The notes under the pieces were generated by a model. It was not told where the DNA came from and made no database searches. It worked only from the letters and a program-made list of their open reading frames with translations. Below are positions 62,223 through 64,000 of a stretch of 64,000 nucleotides of DNA, piece after piece. This DNA comes from Methylomicrobium agile (GTDB taxonomy: Bacteria; Pseudomonadota; Gammaproteobacteria; Methylococcales; Methylomonadaceae). Positions within the stretch are counted from its first letter, which is position 1. Each line of letters starts with the position of its first letter. Made by a program: the position numbers and the translations under genes. The stretch lies in contig NZ_JPOJ01000001.1 in the NCBI RefSeq assembly GCF_000733855.1, forward strand, positions 186,001-250,000, read 5' to 3'.

Positions 62223-64000
62223 ATGTTTACCGATGCTAACACACAGATAAATACCGGCTCTGCTCCTAGCTCATCGACACCGATCCAATCGCATGCTTAC
62301 GATCTCGACCGGGCGATCAAAAAGGCCCAGGACAGCCTGATCAAGCTGCAGGATCCGGCCGGCTTTTGGGTTTTCGAACTGGAAGCGGACTGCACGATTC
62401 CGTCCGAGTACATCATGATGATGCACTTCGTCGACGATATCGATGTGGGCCTGCAGAACAAAATCGCCAACTATCTGCGTTCGCGCCAATCCGAAGACGG
62501 CAGCTTTCCGCTGTTTACCGGAGGACCTGGCGACATCAGCGGCAGTGTGAAGGTCTATTACGCACTGAAAATGGCCGGCGACGATATCGACGCACCACAC
62601 ATGAAACGTCTGCGTGAATGGATTTTGAGCCAGGGCGGCGCCGCGAAAGCGAATGTATTCACCCGGATCGCTCTGGCGACCTTCGAGCAACTGCCGTGGC
62701 GCGGCGTGCCGTATATTCCGGTCGAAATCATGTTGTTCCCGAAATGGTTCCCGTTCCATCTGGACAAGGTCTCGTACTGGTCCCGAACCGTGATGGTGCC
62801 GCTGTTCATCCTGTGCAGCATGCAGGCGAAGGCCAAGAACCCGCACAAGGTCGACATACTCGAACTGTTCACCGTCCATCCCGACGAAGAAAAGCATTAT
62901 TTCCCGGAAGGAACGCTGCTGAACAAGATCTTCCTGGGGCTGGACAAACTGGGCCGGCTAACCGCGCCGCTGATCCCGAAAACCATGCACGAGCGTGCCA
63001 TTCAGAAGGCGCTGGACTGGTTCACCGAGCGTTTGAACGGCGAGGACGGACTCGGCGGTATTTTTCCGGCCATGGTCAATGCCTACGAATCGATGCTGCT
63101 GCTCGGCATGCCGGAGGATCATCCGAATGTGGTGATCGCGCGCCAATCGATCGACAAACTGCTGGTAATCAACGAAAACGATGCCTATTGCCAGCCCTGC
63201 CTGTCGCCTGTCTGGGATACCGGTCTGGCCGCGTTAGCGCTGCAGGAAGCGAATCGGAACGGCAACAAGGCCAGCCTGACGAAAGCCTACGACTGGCTCA
63301 AAACCAAGCAGTTGAAGGACGAGCCGGGCGACTGGCAGGTCGCGAAACCGGACCTGCCGGGCGGTGGTTGGGCGTTCCAGTTCAACAATCCGCATTATCC
63401 CGACGTCGACGATACCGCGGTCGTCGCCTTCGCGATGGCGGATTCCGGCCTGCCCGGCATGGAAGAACCGGTTCAACGCGCGACTCGCTGGATCGAAGGC
63501 ATGCAGTCGAAAAACGGCGGCTACGGGGCTTTCGATGCGGATAATACCTATTATTATCTGAACGAGATTCCGTTTGCCGATCACGGCGCCTTGCTCGATC
63601 CGCCAACCGCCGACGTCAGCGCGCGCTGCGCGATGCTGATGGCGAAGGTCGCGGAAGAGCGGAAGGAATATCTGCCGACGCTCGAACGCACGGTCGAATA
63701 CCTACGCCGCGAACAGGAAGCCGACGGCTCCTGGTTCGGCCGCTGGGGCACCAACTACGTTTACGGCACCTGGTCGGTGCTGTTGGGCCTCGAACAGACC
63801 GGCCTGCCGAAAGACGATCCGATGTATACCAAAGCCGCCTCGTGGCTGAAGAGCATCCAGCGCGAAGACGGCGGCTGGGGCGAAGACAATTTCAGCTACC
63901 ACGACACCGGCTTCAGCGGCAAATACCGGTTCAGCACCGCGTTCCAGACCGCCTGGGCCGTGCTCGGCCTGATCGCGGCCGGCGAAACGAAAAGCCCGGA
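62223..64000 (+). CDS. shc: squalene-hopene cyclase (cut by the window end)
   Basis: At least 592 residues; the true stop is beyond 64000. It begins MFTDANTQINTGSAPSS at ATG 62223. The catalytic DxDD motif is in HYPDVDDTAVVAF near residue 395. QW repeats appear at RSRQSEDGSFPLF, MQSKNGGYGAFD, REQEADGSWFGRW and SIQREDGGWGED. It cyclises squalene to hopene and hopanol at the membrane. The C-terminal QW motifs lie outside the window. Confidence 0.96.
   Translation, partial: MFTDANTQINTGSAPSSSTPIQSHAYDLDRAIKKAQDSLIKLQDPAGFWVFELEADCTIPSEYIMMMHFVDDIDVGLQNKIANYLRSRQSEDGSFPLFTGGPGDISGSVKVYYALKMAGDDIDAPHMKRLREWILSQGGAAKANVFTRIALATFEQLPWRGVPYIPVEIMLFPKWFPFHLDKVSYWSRTVMVPLFILCSMQAKAKNPHKVDILELFTVHPDEEKHYFPEGTLLNKIFLGLDKLGRLTAPLIPKTMHERAIQKALDWFTERLNGEDGLGGIFPAMVNAYESMLLLGMPEDHPNVVIARQSIDKLLVINENDAYCQPCLSPVWDTGLAALALQEANRNGNKASLTKAYDWLKTKQLKDEPGDWQVAKPDLPGGGWAFQFNNPHYPDVDDTAVVAFAMADSGLPGMEEPVQRATRWIEGMQSKNGGYGAFDADNTYYYLNEIPFADHGALLDPPTADVSARCAMLMAKVAEERKEYLPTLERTVEYLRREQEADGSWFGRWGTNYVYGTWSVLLGLEQTGLPKDDPMYTKAASWLKSIQREDGGWGEDNFSYHDTGFSGKYRFSTAFQTAWAVLGLIAAGETKSP

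Noticed and set aside
1-64000. tRNA or rRNA genes
   Set aside because: I looked for tRNA cloverleaf signatures (GGTTCGA-type T-loops with paired arms) and rRNA conserved stretches and found none I could support; a scan with tRNAscan-SE would settle it.

Overview
The window looks like a chromosomal segment of a gammaproteobacterium, most likely a methanotroph of the Methylococcales. The housekeeping set is gammaproteobacterial: Tol-Pal with queE/queC, yebC-ruvCAB, cmoAB, a GacA/UvrY-like regulator, xseB-ispA-dxs, and bfd-bfr. It is combined with a hopanoid locus (squalene synthase, squalene-hopene cyclase, HpnH, HpnM, an MlaA-type lipoprotein) and with pabB overlapping a small amino-acid kinase that resembles a methanofuran-pathway kinase. 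No methane oxidation gene lies in the window, so the assignment is an inference.

Layout. 1-5.7 kb: palindromic repeats, a DUF3137 protein beside a lemA remnant, an EAL protein, a ferritin-like protein, and a minus-strand tlpA-like/hemJ/P-loop kinase group. 5.76-6.94 kb: one intact IS4-family insertion with a 10-bp target duplication. 7.0-22.1 kb: serA-serB, a hicAB toxin-antitoxin pair, yebC-ruvC-ruvA-ruvB, ybgC-tolQRA-tolB-pal-cpoB-queE-queC, and an ornithine-cyclodeaminase-family enzyme. 22.6-28.7 kb (minus strand): sdaA, the pabB/kinase/DUF2959 operon, and a membrane C13-like peptidase. 28.9-37.3 kb: an accessory island with a type III-like restriction-modification pair (Mod and Res) separated by a REP-associated transposase (RAYT). 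Two REP palindromes are inserted in frame inside the mod gene. The island ends in the wreck of a SNF2 helicase joined to an IS5-family remnant. 37.9-47.3 kb: pepN, an orphan HicB-like protein, cmoAB, uvrY, a cupin protein with a TraB/GumN protein, hslO and msrA. 47.3-49.9 kb: a non-coding array upstream of a RegB/RegA (PrrBA-type) redox two-component system. 49.9-57.6 kb: Fur-box/bfd/bfr, trhO, a thioredoxin-like protein, a ruined creD/histidine-kinase locus, xseB-ispA-dxs and apt. 57.7-64 kb: mlaA-hpnM-hpnH, and, divergently, squalene synthase and squalene-hopene cyclase (cut by the window end). Dxs, IspA, squalene synthase and Shc form a nearly continuous isoprenoid-to-hopanoid route.

The most interesting structure is the array at 47.3-47.9 kb. 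Three minus-strand promoter modules repeat every 216-220 bp. Each has a palindrome of the type TGYGRCA...TGYCRCA, resembling the RegA/PrrA recognition site, then a 24-25 bp gap, then a near-identical extended -10 (TTGCTATSAT). Two of them drive about 90-nt sister RNAs that end in perfect hairpins followed by eight U. The third drives a different structured RNA. The regBA genes follow immediately. I propose that these are tandem redox-controlled small RNAs, not previously known to me. The second notable theme is the RAYT/REP activity: several palindrome families in the window share a GTAG head, and two copies have become part of a protein.
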